Counted from the first letter of the stretch, positions 43,018 through 51,999 are shown. The stretch is DNA of 64,000 bases from Streptomyces sp. CC53 (GCF_001865245.1 NZ_MKXB01000148.1:1-64000); one strand, 5' to 3'. The notes: generated by a model from the sequence alone, not told the origin. Numbers and translations: made by a program.

Positions 43018-43461
43018 ATGGCCGAACACACCAGCTCAAGCATCACGATCGAGGCCGCACCGGCCGACGTCATGGGCGTGATCGCCGACTTCGCGCGCTA
43101 CCCGGAGTGGACGGGTGAGGTGCAGGAGGCCGAGGTCCTGTCCCAGGACGGCGGCGGCCGCGCCGAACAGGTGCGCCTGGTGCTGGACGCGGGGGCCATC
43201 CGCGACGACCACACGCTGGCCTACACGTGGAGCGGGGACCGCGAGGTGAGCTGGACGCTGGTCAAGTCGCAGATGCTGCGCGGCCTCGACGGCTCCTACC
43301 GGCTGGCCCCGCTGGACGGCGGCGCCCGCACCGAGGTCACGTACCAGCTGACGGTCGACGTCAAGATCCCGATGCTCGGCATGATCAAGCGCAAGGCGGA
43401 GAAGGTCATCATCGACCGGGCGCTGGCGGGCCTGAAGAAGCGCGTCGAGTCCCACCCGTAG
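43018..43461 (+). CDS. SRPBCC/START-like lipid-binding domain protein
   Basis: This 147-residue cytoplasmic protein has the SRPBCC (polyketide cyclase/START) fold: ITIEAAPADVMGVIADFARYPEWTGEV at the start, DHTLAYTWSGDREVSWTL in the middle and the long C-terminal helix RKAEKVIIDRALAGLKKRV. Such proteins bind hydrophobic ligands. The ligand is unknown. It follows the metallophosphoesterase gene by 57 bp with an ggagg site (cccccggaggagcc) before its ATG. Confidence 0.88.
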   Translation: MAEHTSSSITIEAAPADVMGVIADFARYPEWTGEVQEAEVLSQDGGGRAEQVRLVLDAGAIRDDHTLAYTWSGDREVSWTLVKSQMLRGLDGSYRLAPLDGGARTEVTYQLTVDVKIPMLGMIKRKAEKVIIDRALAGLKKRVESHP

Positions 43462-43820
43462 CGCCCACCCCGCCCACCGAGGCGGACCCCGCCCACCCTC
43501 CCTCGCCGGCCTCCGCCATCGGTACGCGGCGGACCCGCACGGGCGCCTCGGCGATGTCGTCGAGCGCGGTCGGCCCCAGCGGCGAAGCCCGCGGGCTCGG
43601 TGAAGGCGACGGGGAAGGCCGGCCGCGGTGGCCCGTCCGCCCCGGCACGCGCCCGGCCGGGCGGGGCTCCGCCGCCGGGCCGCGGCCGGGGCTCAGCTCC
43701 GGACGGCCTCGGGCCCCGTCGGTGGCCCGCCCCCGCGCCTCGACGACGGTCTCCTCGCCCGGTCCCGCCGGGCCGGGCGCCGCGCCCTGTGGCCGACGGC
43801 GCCGTGGCCCGGCACGGCAC

Positions 43821-43895
43821 ACACCCCCGGCCGGACGCCGCAGGCCCGACCGGCCGGACACCACACCCCCGGCCGGACACCGCGGGTCCGGTCGG
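43821..43895. repeat. 42-bp-period repeat upstream of the ArsA-like gene
   Basis: acacccccggccggac occurs at 43821 and again at 43863, with further related ccggac units. The remaining gap 43462-43947 has no supported gene, only GC-rich shadow frames. A promoter for the ArsA-like gene is expected but not obvious. Confidence 0.55.
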
Positions 43896-43947
43896 AGGGG
43901 GAAAGGGCCCGGACCGGCGGGCGCCGGACGGCCGGTAGCGTGCCGTC

Positions 43948-45078
43948 ATGCGCATGCTCCTCGTCACCGGGACCGGCGGCGCCGGCCGCACCACGCACGC
44001 CGCCGCCACCGCCCTCGCCGCCGCCCGCCGGGGCCACAAGGTCCTGCTCGTGTGCGGCGACCCGATCGACTGGCTGCCGCAGCAGCACGGGCTCGACGTC
44101 CGCCGCGTCGACCCCGGCGCTCACTTCCGCGCCGAACTCCTCGCCCTCCAGGAGCACGCCGCCCCCGCCCTCGACCTGCTCGGCGCCGCCCGACTCGACG
44201 GCGAGGAGCTCACCGAACTCCCCGGCAGCGACCGGTACGCCTTCCTCAAGGCCCTGCGCGAGGCGGCCGACGCCGACGCGGACCTCGCCGTCGTCGACCT
44301 CCCGCCCCTCCACGACGCCGTGGCCCTGCTCGCGCTGCCCGGACAGCTGCGCCGCTACCTGCGCCGGCTCCTGCCGGCCGAGCGCCAGGCCGCCCGGGCG
44401 CTGCGCCCCATGCTGGCGCAGCTCGCCGGCGTGCCCATGCCCGCCGAGTGGCTCTACCGCACCGCCGCCCGCTGGGACGCCGACCTCGCCACCGTGCAGC
44501 AGCTCGTCGACGCCCCCGGCACGGGCGTGCGGCTCGTCGTCGAACCCGGGCCCGCCGCCGCCGCGGCCCTGCGCGCGGCCTCCGCCGGACTCGCCCTGCA
44601 CCGGTTGCGCCTCGACGCGGTCGTCGCCAACCGCGTCCTGCCCACCGCCTCCGCCGACCCGTGGCTCGCCGCCCTCGCCGCCCGCCAGCAGGCCCACCTC
44701 CAGGAGCTGCGCGACACCCACGACGCGCTGCACGAGGTGCCCCACACCGGGCACGACCCGCGCACCCCTGACGAGCTCGCCGCGCTCGGGCACCTCCCGG
44801 GTCCGGCGGCCGCCCCCCGCGCCGAGTGGACCGTCGAGGACCGGCGGGCCGACGACGGCGTCCTCGTGTGGCGCATTCCGCTCCCCGGCGCCGCCAGGAG
44901 CGACCTGGGGCTGGTCCGCCGCGGCGACGAACTCGTCCTCACCGTCGGCCGGTTCCGGCACATCGCCCCGCTGCCGTCCGCGCTGCGCCGCTGCACCGTC
45001 TCCGGCGCCGCCCTGCGCGACGGCGTCCTGAGCGTCCGCTTCACGCCGGACCCGGGGCTGTGGCCCCGCACCCCCTGA
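43948..45078 (+). CDS. ArsA/Get3-like P-loop ATPase family protein with altered Walker A
   Basis: This 376-residue protein resembles ArsA-related ATPases: the start RMLLVTGTGGAGRTTHA is a deviant Walker A in which the usual KGGVGKTT lysines are replaced, leaving Arg where the catalytic Lys sits. DLAVVDLPPLHD is a switch/Walker-B-like segment. The C-terminus ends with a beta-rich domain (VWRIPLPGA, DLGLVRRGDELVLTVG) like the alpha-crystallin-type end of some ArsA homologues. ATP hydrolysis is therefore doubtful and a structural role is possible. The ATG at 43948 is used. A DUF5304-like gene follows 33 bp later. Confidence 0.85.
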   Translation: MRMLLVTGTGGAGRTTHAAATALAAARRGHKVLLVCGDPIDWLPQQHGLDVRRVDPGAHFRAELLALQEHAAPALDLLGAARLDGEELTELPGSDRYAFLKALREAADADADLAVVDLPPLHDAVALLALPGQLRRYLRRLLPAERQAARALRPMLAQLAGVPMPAEWLYRTAARWDADLATVQQLVDAPGTGVRLVVEPGPAAAAALRAASAGLALHRLRLDAVVANRVLPTASADPWLAALAARQQAHLQELRDTHDALHEVPHTGHDPRTPDELAALGHLPGPAAAPRAEWTVEDRRADDGVLVWRIPLPGAARSDLGLVRRGDELVLTVGRFRHIAPLPSALRRCTVSGAALRDGVLSVRFTPDPGLWPRTP

Positions 45079-45111
45079 ACGGCGCCCCGCCGTTCGGGTA
45101 CCGTCGAGGGC

Positions 45112-45609
45112 ATGAGCGACCCCACGACCGACCGCCCCGGCCCCGACGCGCAGCCCGACGCGGACGCCTGGGCGCGGGCCTGCGCCGAGGACCTGGCCGC
45201 CGAGCGCGCCCGGCGCCGGGAGAACGGGACGCCGCCGCCCGGCACCGCGGCCGAGGAACTGCGCAGGCTCGTCGACGCCGTCGCCGGCAAGGTGGCCTCC
45301 CTGGGCGGCCCGCTGCTCGGCGAGGGGGCCCAGGGCGCCGTACGGCACTTCGTGGACCAGGCGAAGTCCGCCGTCGAGCCCGTCATCGAGCGGAACCCGC
45401 AGGTCTTCGACCACCTGGCGGCCGCCGGCAGCGAACTGCTCGCGGCCTACCGCTCCGCGGTGCAGGGCCACGAGCACCGCTGGACCCACGGCACCACCGG
45501 AGCCACAGGCCCCGCGGGCGCCCCCGGGGCCTCGGGCACCACCCCAGGGGGCAAGGACGACGGGAACGGCGAAGCCCCCTCCGGCAACGAACGGATCGAC
45601 CTCGACTGA
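45112..45609 (+). CDS. DUF5304-type hypothetical protein
   Basis: This 165-residue protein is rich in Ala, Glu and Asp. It has the helical core AWARACAEDLAAERARRRE, EELRRLVDAVAGKVASLGGP and RHFVDQAKSAVEPVIERNPQ, and a C-terminal Gly/Thr/Pro-rich low-complexity tail (HGTTGATGPAGAPGASG). There is no signal peptide, membrane span or catalytic motif. I recall DUF5304-labelled proteins beside ArsA-like genes and glucokinase in Streptomyces. Its gene is 33 bp after the ArsA-like gene and likely co-transcribed. The function is unknown. Confidence 0.8.
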   Translation: MSDPTTDRPGPDAQPDADAWARACAEDLAAERARRRENGTPPPGTAAEELRRLVDAVAGKVASLGGPLLGEGAQGAVRHFVDQAKSAVEPVIERNPQVFDHLAAAGSELLAAYRSAVQGHEHRWTHGTTGATGPAGAPGASGTTPGGKDDGNGEAPSGNERIDLD

Positions 45610-45686
45610 ACCCGCGGGGAACAGGGCTGCGCCCGCCCTCCGGTACGGTTGGGCATAGCGGGGCTCGACCGAATACTGAGGGACAC

Positions 45687-46628
45687 ATGGGACTCACCAT
45701 CGGCGTCGACATCGGCGGTACGAAGATCGCGGCCGGCGTGGTCGACGAAGAGGGCACCATTCTCGACATCCACCGGGTGCCCACCCCGCCGACGTCCGAG
45801 GGCATCGTCGACGCGATCTGCACGGCCGTCTCCGAGGCGGGCAGGGGCCACGACGTCGAAGCCGTCGGCATCGGCGCGGCCGGCTACGTCGACGACAAGC
45901 GCGCCACCGTCCTCTTCGCACCCAACATCCACTGGCGGCACGAGCCGCTCAAGGACAAGGTCGAGCAGCGCACCGGCCTGCCCGTCGTCGTCGAGAACGA
46001 CGCCAACGCCGCCGCGTGGGGCGAATACCGCTTCGGCGCCGGCCAGGGCCACGACGACGTCATCTGCATCACGCTCGGCACCGGCCTCGGCGGCGGCATC
46101 ATCATCGGCAACAAGCTGCGCCGCGGCCGCTTCGGCGTCGCCGCGGAGTTCGGCCACATCCGCGTCGTCCCCGACGGCCTGCTGTGCGGTTGCGGCAGCC
46201 AGGGCTGCTGGGAGCAGTACGCCTCCGGGCGCGCCCTCGTCCGGTACGCCAGGCAGCGCGCCAACGCCACCCCCGAGAACGCCGCCATCCTGCTCGGCCT
46301 CGGCGACGGCACCCCCGAAGGCATCCAGGGCAAGCACATCAGCGACGCCGCCCGCCAGGGCGACCCGGTGGCCGTCGACTCGTTCCGCGAGCTGGCCCGC
46401 TGGGCGGGCGCCGGCCTCGCGGACCTCGCCTCCCTGTTCGACCCGTCCGCGTTCATCGTCGGCGGCGGCGTCTCCGACGAGGGCGAACTCGTCCTCGACC
46501 CCATCCGCAAGTCGTTCCGCCGCTGGCTCGTGGGGGGCAACTACCGTCCGCAGGCCCAGGTGCTCGCGGCCCAGCTCGGCGGCAAGGCCGGCCTCGTCGG
46601 CGCCGCGGACCTGGCCCGCCAGGGCTGA
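45687..46628 (+). CDS. glkA: ROK-family glucokinase
   Basis: This enzyme phosphorylates glucose with ATP and in Streptomyces also mediates carbon catabolite repression. The 313-residue protein shows the phosphate motif GVDIGGTKIAAG at the start, ENDANAAAWGEYRFGAG, GTGLGGGIIIGNKL, the glucose motif EFGHIRV and the ROK zinc motif CGCGSQGCWEQ. The length matches the Streptomyces enzyme. The ATG at 45687 follows ctgaggga. A 12-bp hairpin follows the stop. It lies 77 bp after the DUF5304-like gene. Confidence 0.95.
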   Translation: MGLTIGVDIGGTKIAAGVVDEEGTILDIHRVPTPPTSEGIVDAICTAVSEAGRGHDVEAVGIGAAGYVDDKRATVLFAPNIHWRHEPLKDKVEQRTGLPVVVENDANAAAWGEYRFGAGQGHDDVICITLGTGLGGGIIIGNKLRRGRFGVAAEFGHIRVVPDGLLCGCGSQGCWEQYASGRALVRYARQRANATPENAAILLGLGDGTPEGIQGKHISDAARQGDPVAVDSFRELARWAGAGLADLASLFDPSAFIVGGGVSDEGELVLDPIRKSFRRWLVGGNYRPQAQVLAAQLGGKAGLVGAADLARQG

Positions 46629-46642
46629 GGACACGCTGCTCC

Positions 46643-46677
46643 GCGCCCGCCGCGCCCCCACGGGACGCGGCGGGCGC
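46643..46677 (+). terminator. 12-bp hairpin after glkA
   Basis: The arms at 46643-46654 (gcgcccgccgcg) and 46666-46677 are perfectly complementary around an 11-nt loop, 15 bp after the glkA stop. It lacks a T-run. Confidence 0.65.
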
Positions 46678-46695
46678 TGCCGTATCGTGCCCGGC

Positions 46696-47457
46696 ATGGC
46701 GTCGCCGCTCCCCCCGCTGCCCGACTCCCGCACCGAACCCGACGGTTCGGCCGTGATCCGCGTCCTCGGCTACAACGTCCGGTCCCTGCACGACGACGAG
46801 GACGCCCTCGCCCGGGTCATCCGCGCCTGCGCACCGGACGTGGTCTTCGTCCAGGAGGCGCCCCGCTTCTTCCGCTGGCGCAAGCACGCCGCCCGGCTCG
46901 CCGCCAAGAGCGGGCTGCTCGTGCTGGGCGGCGGCGCCACCGCGGCCGGGCCGCTGCTGCTGTGCTCGCTGCGCGTCACCGTCGAACGGGCCGAGGACGT
47001 GCTGCTGCCCCTCACCCCGGGCCTGCACCGCCGCGGCCTCGCCACCGCCGTAGTCCGGATCGGAGGCGCCCGGCTGGGCCTGGTCTCCTGCCACCTGAGC
47101 CTGCGCCGCGACGAGCGGTACGCCCAGGCCGGTCTGCTGCTCGACCGGCTGGCCGCACTCGACGTGCCGCACGCCGTCGTGGGCGGCGACATCAACGAGC
47201 GGCCCGGCGGTCCCGCCTTCCGGCGGCTGGCCGGCGAACTCCAGGACTGCCGGGCCGTACGGCCCTGGGGAGGCGAGCACACCTGGCCCGCGCACGCCCC
47301 CGACCGGCGGATCGACGCGCTCTACGCCACCAAGGGCGTCGAGGTGCTCGGCTGCGGCGTGCCCGCGGGCCTGCCGGGCGTCACCGGCACGGACCTGGCG
47401 GCCGCCACCGACCACCTGCCCGTACTGGCCGCCCTCCGCGTCCCCGCGGCGCCCTGA
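46696..47457 (+). CDS. endonuclease/exonuclease/phosphatase-family protein
   Basis: This 253-residue protein has the EEP fold: VLGYNVRSLHDD at the start, FVQEAPRFFRW with the metal-binding Glu, SCHLSLRRDERYAQ with a catalytic His, GGDINERPGG with the Asp-x-Asn pair, and the C-terminal ATDHLPVLAAL Asp-His. It could act on nucleic acid, phospholipid head groups or inositol phosphates; the substrate is not evident. The ATG at 46696 is just after the glkA terminator, and a gcccggc stretch precedes it. The next gene is convergent, 4 bp away. Confidence 0.88.
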   Translation: MASPLPPLPDSRTEPDGSAVIRVLGYNVRSLHDDEDALARVIRACAPDVVFVQEAPRFFRWRKHAARLAAKSGLLVLGGGATAAGPLLLCSLRVTVERAEDVLLPLTPGLHRRGLATAVVRIGGARLGLVSCHLSLRRDERYAQAGLLLDRLAALDVPHAVVGGDINERPGGPAFRRLAGELQDCRAVRPWGGEHTWPAHAPDRRIDALYATKGVEVLGCGVPAGLPGVTGTDLAAATDHLPVLAALRVPAAP

Positions 47458-47461
47458 ACCG

Positions 47462-48265
47462 CTACACGACCGCGCCGCGCCCCGGGTCGTCGTACTCGTC
47501 GTCGTCGCCGTGCTTCATCCGGGCCACCAGGGTCGCGAAGCCGCCCAGGAAGCCGACCACGCACAGCGTGGTCAGCCACCACGTCATCTCCCACTGGAGC
47601 AGCACCGCGAGCAGCATGAGCACCGGACCGCCCACCACGCCCAGCCAGCCGAACTTGGTGGTGGCGTCCGCCTCCGGCAGCGGCGGCGGCTCCGGCGGCA
47701 CGAAGTGGCCCTCGTCGCCCTCGCCGCCCGGGCCGGGGCCGTCCTCCTCCCGCTCCTCCGCCAGCTCGTAGTCGCGCGGTCCCGCGGGGCCCACGCCCGG
47801 TGCGAACACGACCGAACTGCCCGGTGCGGGCTTCCCGCCGCCCGGTGCGCCGCCGTCCCCGCCGCCGTGCCGGTCGCCGTCACGGCCCTCCGGGTCGTCG
47901 TCCTCCAGCAGCGCCAGGTCCTCCACCGAGCGGAACGGCCGGGCGCCCGGCGGGTCCGGCGGCTCCTGCCCGTAAGCCGCCACGATCGCGGCCCAGGCGG
48001 CGTCCTCGTCCAACGGCGAACCTCCGGAGCCCTCGCCCGCCTTCCCCGGGGGCTTGCCCGCGGGCTTCGCGGCGGACAGCCCGGCTGACTCCGCGGCGGA
48101 GCGGTCCTCACCCTCGCTCGGGGGCCCGCCCTCGGCCCGGGCACCGCTCTCCGGCTGCGCCCCGCCCCGGGGCTGGGAACCGCCCACGGCGGGGGTGGTC
48201 TCGCCGCCCTCCACGCGGTCCTCCCCGCGGTCCTCGTCGCGGTCCGCGCCGTGCTGCTCAGACAA
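47462..48265 (-). CDS. hypothetical proline/glycine-rich membrane protein
   Basis: This 267-residue protein is mostly disordered and acidic (Asp/Glu/Gly/Pro-rich, with EDRSAAESAGLSAAKPAGK), with a short conserved DEDAAWAAIVAAYGQEPPDPP segment and two C-terminal membrane helices (FGWLGVVGGPVLMLLAVLL and WWLTTLCVVGFLGGFATLV). The start is probably the TTG at 48265 (MSEQHGADRDED), overlapping the stop of the upstream hydrolase gene by 8 nt. Expected product: a membrane protein with a long cytoplasmic tail. No function is known. Confidence 0.75.
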   Translation of the reverse strand: MSEQHGADRDEDRGEDRVEGGETTPAVGGSQPRGGAQPESGARAEGGPPSEGEDRSAAESAGLSAAKPAGKPPGKAGEGSGGSPLDEDAAWAAIVAAYGQEPPDPPGARPFRSVEDLALLEDDDPEGRDGDRHGGGDGGAPGGGKPAPGSSVVFAPGVGPAGPRDYELAEEREEDGPGPGGEGDEGHFVPPEPPPLPEADATTKFGWLGVVGGPVLMLLAVLLQWEMTWWLTTLCVVGFLGGFATLVARMKHGDDDEYDDPGRGAVV

Positions 48266-49037
48266 CGCTCTCGTTCCCCTCGCGGTTCGCGCCCGCGCAG
48301 AGGCGCTCGATGAAGGCGTGGCTCTCCTCGAAGATCCGCTCGGCGTCGTGGTCGAGGGTCGCCACGTGGTAGCTGCGCTCCAGGAGGATCTCCGTGACAT
48401 CCGTCGACGAGATGCGGCTGAGGATGCGGGCCGAGTCGGCGGGCGGCACGACGTGGTCCTGGGGGCTGTGCAGCAGCAGCACCGGCTGCGTCACCTGCGG
48501 CAGCTCGCCGTCGACCAGCCGGAAGAACTGCCGCAGCGAGTGCGCGGCGTGCAGCGGCACCCGGTCGTAGCCGACCTCCTGCACGCCCTCCTTCGCGATG
48601 TCGCTGGCGATCCCCTCGGTGGACGCCACGAAGTGCCGCACCACCGGCAGCGCGTGCGCCATCACGCCGTGCACCTTGTTGCCCGGGTTGACCACCGCGA
48701 TGCCGGAGACCGCGTCGCCGTGCCTGGCCGCCAGCCGCAGGGTGAGCGCCCCGCCCATGGAGAGGCCGAAGACGAACACCCGGCTGCACCGCTCCAGCAG
48801 CACGCGCAGCTCGCGGTCCACCTCGGCGTACCAGTCCTGCCAGCTGGTGACCTGCATGTCCTGCCAGCGCGTGCCGTGCCCGGGCAGGAGGGGCAGCGAC
48901 ACGGTCAGACCGCGCTCCGCGAGGTACTCGGCCCAGGGGCGCAGCGACTGCGGCGAACCGGTGAAGCCGTGGCAGAGGAGCACGCCGACGTCTCCGCCCT
49001 CGTGGCGGTACGGCTCGGCTCCGGGGAGGAGCGGCAC
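48258..49037 (-). CDS. alpha/beta hydrolase (monoacylglycerol lipase/carboxylesterase type)
   Basis: This 259-residue esterase has oxyanion motif LLCHGFTGSPQSL, nucleophile Ser93 in FGLSMGGAL, the acid Asp in LLLHSPQDHVVPP and His in ERSYHVATLDHD. The layout matches bacterial monoacylglycerol lipases and carboxylesterases (Est30 type). It probably hydrolyses short esters or monoacylglycerols. The GTG at 49037 follows aggaga at correct spacing. It is divergent from an acyltransferase gene, so both may serve lipid metabolism. Confidence 0.92.
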   Translation of the reverse strand: MPLLPGAEPYRHEGGDVGVLLCHGFTGSPQSLRPWAEYLAERGLTVSLPLLPGHGTRWQDMQVTSWQDWYAEVDRELRVLLERCSRVFVFGLSMGGALTLRLAARHGDAVSGIAVVNPGNKVHGVMAHALPVVRHFVASTEGIASDIAKEGVQEVGYDRVPLHAAHSLRQFFRLVDGELPQVTQPVLLLHSPQDHVVPPADSARILSRISSTDVTEILLERSYHVATLDHDAERIFEESHAFIERLCAGANREGNESVV

Positions 49038-49242
49038 GGGGGTCTCCTGTCGGGGTCGATGGACGGTCGGTGGACGGGGAACGTCCGGGGCTGTCCGGGG
49101 ACTACGGGAAACGGGAACTGTGTGGTTCACCGTACGCGACCGCGCTGACACCGACCAGGTCCGTCGCCCCGCCCCGGCGGGCGGGGGCCACCGGAGGGGT
49201 TATGGTCTGATCGACGGACCAGAGGACGAAGAGGGACCCCAG

Positions 49243-49998
49243 TTGATCTACGGCGCCATGAAGTTCTCCATCGGGGGGCCGCTGAAGCTCGCCTTCAGAC
49301 CCTGGGTGGAGGGCCTGGAGAACATCCCTGCCGAGGGTCCGGCGATCCTCGCGAGCAACCACCTCTCGTTCTCCGACTCCTTCTTCCTGCCCGCGGTCCT
49401 CGACCGCAAGGTGACCTTCATCGCCAAGGCCGAGTACTTCACGACGCCCGGGGTGAAGGGCAGGCTCACCGCCGCCTTCTTCAAGGGCGTCGGCCAGCTG
49501 CCGGTGGACCGGTCCGGTGCCCGCGGCGCCGGGGAGGCGGCCGTCCGCAGCGGCATCGAGGTCGTCGAGCGGGGCGAACTGTTCGGCATCTACCCCGAGG
49601 GCACCCGCTCACCGGACGGCCGCCTCTACCGGGGGAAGCCCGGCGGTCTCGCCCGCGTGGCGCTGGCCACCGGCGCGCCCGTCATCCCGATCGCCATGAT
49701 CGACACCGAGAAGATCCAGCCGCCCGGCAAGGTCGTCCCCAAGCTGATGCGCCCCGGCATCCGGATCGGCAAGCCCCTCGACTTCAGCCGCTACCAGGGC
49801 ATGGACGGCGACCGCTTCATCCTGCGCTCGGTCACCGACGAGGTCATGTACGAGATCATGAAGCTGTCCGGGCAGGAGTACGTCGACATCTACGCGACGG
49901 TCGCGAAGCGGCAGATCACGGAGGCGCAGAAGGCCGCCAAGGAAGCCGCGAAGGGGCGCACGGCCAAGGGCGTCGGCGACACGCCCTCCGGCGCCTGA
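49243..49998 (+). CDS. 1-acylglycerol-3-phosphate acyltransferase (PlsC-like)
   Basis: This 251-residue membrane-associated acyltransferase has the HX4D motif NHLSFSDSFFLP, the phosphate-binding IYPEGTRSPDGRLYRGKPG motif and the VIPIAMIDT segment. It should acylate lysophosphatidic acid or a related lysolipid in phospholipid synthesis. The TTG at 49243 is favoured because gaggga lies 7 nt upstream; an ATG at 49258 would give 246 residues. It is divergent from the hydrolase, and the macS kinase follows 35 bp downstream. Confidence 0.92.
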   Translation: MIYGAMKFSIGGPLKLAFRPWVEGLENIPAEGPAILASNHLSFSDSFFLPAVLDRKVTFIAKAEYFTTPGVKGRLTAAFFKGVGQLPVDRSGARGAGEAAVRSGIEVVERGELFGIYPEGTRSPDGRLYRGKPGGLARVALATGAPVIPIAMIDTEKIQPPGKVVPKLMRPGIRIGKPLDFSRYQGMDGDRFILRSVTDEVMYEIMKLSGQEYVDIYATVAKRQITEAQKAAKEAAKGRTAKGVGDTPSGA

Positions 49999-50033
49999 CC
50001 GGGTCCGCGTCCGCAGGACGGAGTGGGGGGCTG

Positions 50034-51239
50034 ATGGCCAGGCGCGAGCATGTCGTGCGCATGTCGGTGGAGCAGCCGCTGTGGCGCGCGCTGACCGGCT
50101 ACCGCGTCCTCACCACGGGGTACGCGGTCCTCATCCACGTCCTCGGCCGGGACCAGCTCGAACGGCCGTGGCTCGCCTACGCCTTCCTCGCGGTGCTGGC
50201 TGTCTGGACCCTGGCCACCCTGCCCTGCGTGTCGAGCGCCGCCCGGTGCACGAAGCGGTTCCTCGTCGCCGACCTGGCGATCGCCCTCACCGGCATCCTC
50301 CTCACCCCGCTCGCCGACGCCCACGCGCAGCTGGAGGACCGGCCCACGCTGCCGAGCATCTGGACGGCCGGCGCGGTCCTCGCGTACGCGATCAGGGGCG
50401 GCTGGCGCTGGGCGGGCTTCGCCTCCTCCCTGGTCGCCGTCGCCAACCTGATCGCGCGCGGCGCGCCCACCGCGGACACCGTCCACAACGTCCTGCTCGT
50501 GTGGGTCGCCTCCATCGCCATCGGCTACGTCGTGGAGGTCGCCCGGGCCTCCGAGCGCACCCTGGCCCGGGCCCTGGAGATCGAGGCGGCGACCCGCGAG
50601 CGGGAGCGGCTGGCCCGGGACATCCACGACTCGGTCCTCCAGGTGCTGGCCATGGTGCAGCGCCGGGGCACCGCCCTGGGCGGGGAGGCGGCCGAGCTCG
50701 GGCGCATGGCGGGCGAGCAGGAGGTGGCCCTGCGCGCCCTGGTGGCCGGCGGCCTGGACCGCCCGTCGCCGGCCCCGCCCGCGGGGGTGCCCGCCCCCCG
50801 GCGGGACGCGGCGGCCCGGGAGGCGGACGACGCGGCCGAACTGGACCTGCGCACCCTGCTCACCGCCCACGCGGGCTCCCGCGTGACCTTCGCCGAGCCG
50901 GGCGCACCGGTCCTGCTGCCCGGCCGGGCGGCTCGGGAGGTGGAGGCCGCCGTCGGCGCCGCCCTGGACAACGTCCGCAGGCACGCGGGGGCGGACGCCA
51001 GGGCGTGGATCCTGGTCGAGGACTGGACCGACGAGGTGACGGTGACCGTGCGGGACGACGGGCCGGGCATCCCCGAGGGCCGCCTCGCGCAGGCGGAGAG
51101 CGAAGGACGCCTCGGCGTCGCCCAGTCCATCCGCGGACGCCTCCGCGACCTGGGCGGCACGGCCGAGTGGATCTCGGTGCCCGGGCAGGGCACGGAGGTG
51201 GAGTTGAAGGTCCCACGGGGGAAGGCGGCGCAGCAGTGA
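50034..51239 (+). CDS. macS: sensor histidine kinase, MacS-like
   Basis: This 401-residue kinase has about five to six hydrophobic segments (residues 20-165), a charged helix, the HisKA_3 box RLARDIHDSVLQVLAMVQRRG with phospho-His198, and the ATPase with DNVRRHAG and RDDGPGIPEGRL. It pairs with the regulator downstream, whose GTG overlaps its stop by 3 nt. By gene context it corresponds to MacS of the MacRS system (reported to control morphogenesis membrane-protein genes in S. coelicolor); this assignment is from memory. The ATG at 50034 follows ggagtgggg. Confidence 0.9.
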   Translation: MARREHVVRMSVEQPLWRALTGYRVLTTGYAVLIHVLGRDQLERPWLAYAFLAVLAVWTLATLPCVSSAARCTKRFLVADLAIALTGILLTPLADAHAQLEDRPTLPSIWTAGAVLAYAIRGGWRWAGFASSLVAVANLIARGAPTADTVHNVLLVWVASIAIGYVVEVARASERTLARALEIEAATRERERLARDIHDSVLQVLAMVQRRGTALGGEAAELGRMAGEQEVALRALVAGGLDRPSPAPPAGVPAPRRDAAAREADDAAELDLRTLLTAHAGSRVTFAEPGAPVLLPGRAAREVEAAVGAALDNVRRHAGADARAWILVEDWTDEVTVTVRDDGPGIPEGRLAQAESEGRLGVAQSIRGRLRDLGGTAEWISVPGQGTEVELKVPRGKAAQQ

Positions 51240-51901
51240 CCGAACAGCCGATCAAGGTGATGGTGGTCGACGACCACCCCATGTGGCGGGACGCCGTGGC
51301 GCGCGACCTGGCCGAGGCCGGATTCGACGTGGTCGCCACGGCCGGCGACGGCGAGCAGGCCGTGCGGCGGGCCCGCGCGGCCTCCCCCGACGTGCTGGTC
51401 CTCGACCTGAACCTGCCGGCCAAGCCGGGCGTCCAGGTGTGCAAGGAACTCGTCGGTCCCGGCTCCGGGCCGCGGGTCCTCGTGCTGTCCGCGAGCGGGG
51501 AGCACGCGGACGTGCTGGAGGCGGTCAAGTCAGGGGCGACCGGGTACCTGCTGAAGTCCGCGAGCACCCAGGAGCTGCAGGACGCGGTGCGGCGCACCGC
51601 CGTGGGCGACCCCGTCTTCACGCCGGGGCTGGCCGGTCTGGTCCTCGGCGAGTACCGCCGGCTGGCCTCGGAGCCCGCCCCGACCCCCGACCAGCCGAAG
51701 GCCCCGCACCTCACCGAGCGGGAGACCGAGGTGCTGCGGCTGGTCGCCAAGGGCCTCAGCTACAAGCAGATCGCGGAGCGCCTGGTCATCTCGCACCGCA
51801 CGGTCCAGAACCACGTGCAGAACACGCTCGGCAAGCTCCAGCTCCACAACCGCGTGGAGCTGGTCCGCTACGCGATCGAACGCGGACTGGACGACGTGTA
51901 G
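51236..51901 (+). CDS. macR: NarL/LuxR-type response regulator, MacR-like
   Basis: This 221-residue regulator has a receiver with DD at 12-13, phospho-acceptor Asp57 in VLVLDLNLPAKPG, VLSASGEH and YLLKSAST, then the LuxR helix-turn-helix LTERETEVLRLVAKGLSYKQIAERL and TVQNHVQNTLGKL. It starts with the GTG at 51236 overlapping the kinase stop. It should be phosphorylated by the MacS-like kinase. Promoter targets are outside this window. The gene symbol is an inference from conserved context. Confidence 0.9.
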   Translation: MTEQPIKVMVVDDHPMWRDAVARDLAEAGFDVVATAGDGEQAVRRARAASPDVLVLDLNLPAKPGVQVCKELVGPGSGPRVLVLSASGEHADVLEAVKSGATGYLLKSASTQELQDAVRRTAVGDPVFTPGLAGLVLGEYRRLASEPAPTPDQPKAPHLTERETEVLRLVAKGLSYKQIAERLVISHRTVQNHVQNTLGKLQLHNRVELVRYAIERGLDDV

Positions 51902-51984
51902 CGGCTGCCCGCACCCGCGGTGGTCCGCCGGCGGGGGCGGCGCGGGGCACCGGGCAGGACGGGGCCCCGGCGGCCGGGCGGCGG

Positions 51985-51999
51985 GGGACCTTCGGTCCC
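51985..51999 (+). terminator. short hairpin after macSR
   Basis: gggacc-ttc-ggtccc forms a 6-bp stem with a 3-nt loop about 85 bp after the macR stop. It is weak alone; assignment is tentative. Confidence 0.35.
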
